Below, piece by piece: positions 22,067 to 24,891 of a stretch of DNA of 24,891 nt (position 1 is the first letter of the stretch; each line of letters starts with the position of its first letter). The stretch is from contig BAAFSQ010000142.1 in assembly GCA_054661495.1 (NCBI GenBank), positions 1 to 24,891 on the forward strand, given 5' to 3'. Below the pieces are notes generated by a model. It was not told the origin of the DNA, did no database searches, and worked only from the letters and a program-made list of their open reading frames with translations. Made by a program: the position numbers and the translations under genes. The DNA is from Zygophlyctis sp. KS116 (taxonomy: Eukaryota > Chytridiomycota).

Positions 22067-24052
22067 TTAAAGTGATTGCAAAAGCTTTATCGCTGCTTGC
22101 AAATGTTTATCCACTTTTAGATTAGAAGAGGCACTGCTGGATAATTCATGAATACTTTTCTTAAAGTCCATAAATTCCTCTAGCAAAGTAATGCACATAG
22201 CTAAATTTTCTAATCGAGAAGACACAGTAGATTTCATTTTTGGACAATGAATTGCGTAGACTGAAATAAAAAATAGTATGTTTGCGGAAAAAAGAGAAGC
22301 TTGCTAACATTAATTAAATTTAAATTACCTCTTGATCTACCAGCATATTCTTCTGCAAAATATCCAGTAAAAGATGCCGAACAACACTTGGATTCTCATC
22401 TGCGGGAAAAATATTACCGAGATCGAATGATTCTAGATTATCAGACTTTTAAAAAGCACTTACCAAGAATTTGAATGAAGGAGTTTGACTGATTTTCCAA
22501 CAGACTAACAATGATTTCTACGCTGATGAGTGACATCTCTAATAAATCATTACATTTCCCATCAGCCAGAAGTGCATATTTAAGAATTTGAATCACGAAA
22601 CCTTGATTGAGAAAAAGAAATGACATATCACTATTAGGATTGCAAGAGTAATTTAGAATAATATTCAAACAAATTTTTGACTCGAAGCCAATGTTAATCA
22701 TCTGCAGGATAGATTCAAGATTTTCATGCTTAAAATTAGTAAAAGATCCACTGGATAGCCTTAACCAGATTTCCAAGCATTCTAATATACGCTTTTTAAG
22801 GGGTGAATTTATCCATTGGAACAGGGTGTCACATACAGATTGCAAAGTTTTTTCAATTGCGTTTGACAATTTTTGGTTTGTCGAATCTTGAGCTCTAAGA
22901 ACCCAATATGTTAGCATCAAAAGGCTTGACTTTCGGTCGTTTAATCCTGTGTCTTCTCTTTCCAGTAACCAACGCTTATGAATTAATGATTCTACTAAAT
23001 CAGTATCGATCGATCTAGCAGATCTTATATCTCTAAAAATAATCTCCAGCCAATTTACGAGAAGAATTTGAATTTCCTTGAATTATTGTCAATTTTTAAC
23101 AAACCTCATCTGACCCATTTATCAATTCCAAAAAAACCTTTAGAAGCCAATCAGAACTTCTTAATTTTATCAAGAATCCTTCGGATTGCATATTGGTAAT
23201 TAATTCAGCAAGGCTTTGATTAAAAACCACTGATTACCTCGCTTTCTGAATACTTATTACGCCTGATACAATGCCATCGAATATATACATCATTTGATCT
23301 TGAAATCGACGCATCGCCCCTGCCTCCTTCAATTCATGTATTCTTAGTTGCTGACACTCCTATTATTTATCAAGAAACCAAATTATCAAACCTCATCATC
23401 AGAACTTTCCAGGCCTTCATCCTTTGCCCTCGTTGCTTCTGAGATCCTATAACTAAAATATTAATAAACTAATGTATTCTTACGTTTCAGTAGCTTCAAC
23501 ATATGACCTTGCAAGTGATGCATAAGTGTTTGAGACTTGACTTAGCTTATGATTTGCTGAATTTTTAACGAGGGACTCACTGCGACCAGAGTCTTTTAAT
23601 GAGACTTTGTTCATTCCATGTGAAATTTGAATATGATCATCCCGTTTTTCTGCTTCAACTTCAGGCTTACAACTTGATTTCATTTTCAAGACTCTTTTAC
23701 CCAAGTTTCTCTTTTTTGTGGGGGATTCTTTTATTCCTTGCTCTGTGCGCTTCTCCATTGACTCGTCCGAATTCCTATGATTATCTGAAAACTCTTTTAT
23801 AGGATCATCATTACCATCATCATTTTTAACTTGTTCCACAATTGTTGAATCTGTTGTTGTTTTTTCACTTGTCCGAAATAAATTGTTTTCTTGTTCAAGC
23901 GCTTCATTTTGAAACTCAAAAGGATCTTGGACAAACCTTTGCGCATCCTGGATATCTGCTAAACTATTTTCAAGCTCTGCGATATTAAGAAATAACTTCC
24001 TAGAGAGCGTTCTAGAGCTCTTCTTTCTTGAGTAAGTCCTCAGTTTTGTCAT
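22067..24052 (-). CDS. WAPL-like cohesin release factor
   Basis: Probable Wings-apart-like protein, which opens the cohesin ring together with PDS5. Exons 24052-23484, 23452-23392, 23359-23238, 23213-23105, 23076-22464, 22432-22329, 22303-22067 give 604 residues; introns are 31, 32, 24, 28, 31 and 25 nt. The N-terminus is a disordered charged tail opening MTKLRTYSRKKSSRT, like the TYSRK/TYGRR start of WAPL proteins, with a DPFEF segment. The helical WAPL domain begins with IHELKEAGAMRRFQDQMMYI, visible only after splicing, then KASLAELITNMQSEGFLIKL and SSDWLLKVFLELINGSDE. The rest is helical repeat (ILLVNWLEIIF, SLLMLTYWVLRAQ). The C-terminal exon resembles the WAPL end (LENLAMCITLLEEFMDF). 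It is shorter than animal WAPL. The 23453 acceptor could alternatively be 6 nt further on. Family call is by motif recognition and is moderately strong. Confidence 0.75.
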
Positions 24053-24096
24053 GACTGTGGCCTAAGCCTCTAATTGGAAGCTAAAATTCTATTCAC

Positions 24097-24102
24097 TTTA
24101 TT
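24097..24102 (-). terminator. AATAAA directly after the Ser/Thr-rich gene
   Basis: Minus-strand hexamer starting 1 nt after the TGA stop (24106-24104), in the 51-bp gap before the WAPL start codon, so this gene's 3' end should lie in the WAPL promoter or coding start. Confidence 0.45.
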
Positions 24103-24103
24103 T

Positions 24104-24891
24104 TCAAAACATTCCAATTAGAATACAGATATATAACATGTATTCTAATGCTTGAAGATCCATTGCAGACGACGTAGGTGCATCATCGGGTACATTGGGC
24201 GCATCCAATTCCAATGCTTGCGACTGGATGGGAAAATCCAGGATAAGCCTACCATCATTGGGATCAGAATCAGATAGTCCAACAGCTGTTTCTTGAGCGA
24301 TTTCATTTTCAGTTAAAAAATAGCTCAATGTTTCGGTACCCGATGTACTTGTAGATGGCATATAAATAGATGTTTCAAGATAAGTTTGCTTTTCGGTTGT
24401 TTTATGATCTTGAAGAAGAATGTTTGGTCTATCTCTAAAAGCTGGTTGATCAGTTGAATGATTTTGTGAATATGTCGATGCCTCTGTAATTGATGGCTGG
24501 TAGAATGAATGATTTTGTGAATATGTCGATGCCTCTGTAATTGATGGCTGGTTGGATGAATGATTTTGTGAATGTGTCGATGCCACTGTAATTGATGGCT
24601 GGTAGAATGAATGTTTCTGTGAATGTGTCGACGCCACTGTAATTGATGGCTGGTAGAATGAATGTTTCTGTGAATGTGTCGACGCCACTGTAATTACTGG
24701 TTGATAAGACTTAGAAGTTGCTGTTAATTTTTTAACAGCCTTGGAAATAGATGGCTTATAACTTGGAATCGTTGGGGCGGGTACCGTTACTGTTAGTATA
24801 ATGTAAATTGTCTCAGTCTTTGGCTTTACACTGATAGGAGAGGGAGCTGGTGAAGGCCAACATATCACATTTGGTTTATGGTGAATGATGA
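24104..24891 (-). CDS. Ser/Thr-rich repeat protein, N-terminus outside the window
   Basis: I do not recognise a family. The frame is open to the right edge, so the start is not seen; 261 residues are visible, and apparent starts near the edge are GTG only. The visible part opens with a Pro-rich segment (WPSPAPSPISVKPKTE) and a TVTVPAPT stretch, as in fungal cell-wall or surface proteins. Then come five 17-residue repeats with consensus QPSIT[V/E]ASTxSQ[K/N]HSFY, rich in Ser, Thr and His with many possible O-glycosylation sites. A more acidic region (ENEIAQETAVGLSDSDPNDG) leads to a short hydrophobic C-terminus (YMLYICILIGMF) that could be a membrane or GPI-attachment tail. Surface location is inferred. 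It lies head to tail upstream of WAPL on the same strand. Confidence 0.65.
   Translation of the reverse strand, partial: IIHHKPNVICWPSPAPSPISVKPKTETIYIILTVTVPAPTIPSYKPSISKAVKKLTATSKSYQPVITVASTHSQKHSFYQPSITVASTHSQKHSFYQPSITVASTHSQNHSSNQPSITEASTYSQNHSFYQPSITEASTYSQNHSTDQPAFRDRPNILLQDHKTTEKQTYLETSIYMPSTSTSGTETLSYFLTENEIAQETAVGLSDSDPNDGRLILDFPIQSQALELDAPNVPDDAPTSSAMDLQALEYMLYICILIGMF
24117..24149. other. 11-bp perfect inverted repeat at the 3' end of a coding region
   Basis: ATTAGAATACA (24117-24127) and TGTATTCTAAT (24139-24149) form a perfect 11-bp stem with an 11-nt loop. It lies inside the last codons of the Ser/Thr-rich gene, 10 bp before its stop, and may aid 3' end formation or be chance in AT-rich DNA. 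Confidence 0.55.
24443..24697 (-). repeat. Five tandem 51-bp repeats in the Ser/Thr-rich gene
   Basis: Five in-frame 51-bp units run from 24443 to 24697, with a diverged partial copy beyond. The two units nearest 24697 are almost identical, including a shared GTCGAC, while the units near 24443 carry GTCGATGCCTC variants. This gradient suggests recent duplication at the N-terminal side of the array and likely length polymorphism. Confidence 0.9.

Noticed and set aside
24443-24697. CRISPR-like array
   Set aside because: Units are contiguous, in frame, without spacers, and code a peptide repeat in a eukaryotic gene.

Overview
This is nuclear DNA from a very compact, AT-rich eukaryotic genome. 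It holds 12 complete protein genes and one gene cut by the right edge, about one gene per 1.9 kb. All use the standard code (TAA, TAG and TGA all end genes). The gene set is opisthokont and fits an early-diverging fungus best: an SPX-DASS phosphate transporter and an M36 fungalysin (fungal-type families), together with HCF-like Kelch, WAPL, ABCD4-like, DCAF7 and GUCT-type DEAD-box proteins that budding yeast lacks or has lost. Rozella/Cryptomycota- or aphelid-like parasites are candidates, but this is inference and the sequence alone does not fix the species.

Layout, left to right: a gene-poor leader (1-498); SPX-DASS transporter (+); DCAF7/WDR68 (-); ribosomal protein S13 (-); DDX21-like RNA helicase (-); a large secreted alpha/beta-hydrolase (+); PEX13 (-); calcineurin A (+); WRAP73/WDR8 (-); ABCD4-like half-transporter (+); HCF-like Kelch/FN3 protein with a C-terminal chromo-barrel or Tudor-like domain (+); secreted fungalysin (+); WAPL (-); and the 3' part of a Ser/Thr-rich repeat protein (-).

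The most striking property is the introns. I place 49 of them in 12 genes, every one GT-AG and only 22-32 nt long. Almost every break between adjacent open frames is repaired exactly by removing such an intron, which restores strongly conserved family motifs. Three of them are multiples of three without an in-frame stop, so they are invisible to ORF callers and leave small uncertainties in three proteins.

Intergenic space is equally reduced. Convergent genes end 9-40 bp apart, some with AATAAA signals that overlap the stop codon or sit inside the neighbour's 3' flank. The divergent pair WRAP73/ABCD4-like has only 24 bp between start codons. The genes are mostly unrelated housekeeping functions (phosphate uptake, translation, rRNA processing, peroxisome import, calcium signalling, microtubule anchoring, cohesin release, chromatin) plus two secreted hydrolases; I see no operon-like pathway cluster, tRNA, rRNA, CRISPR array or transposon.
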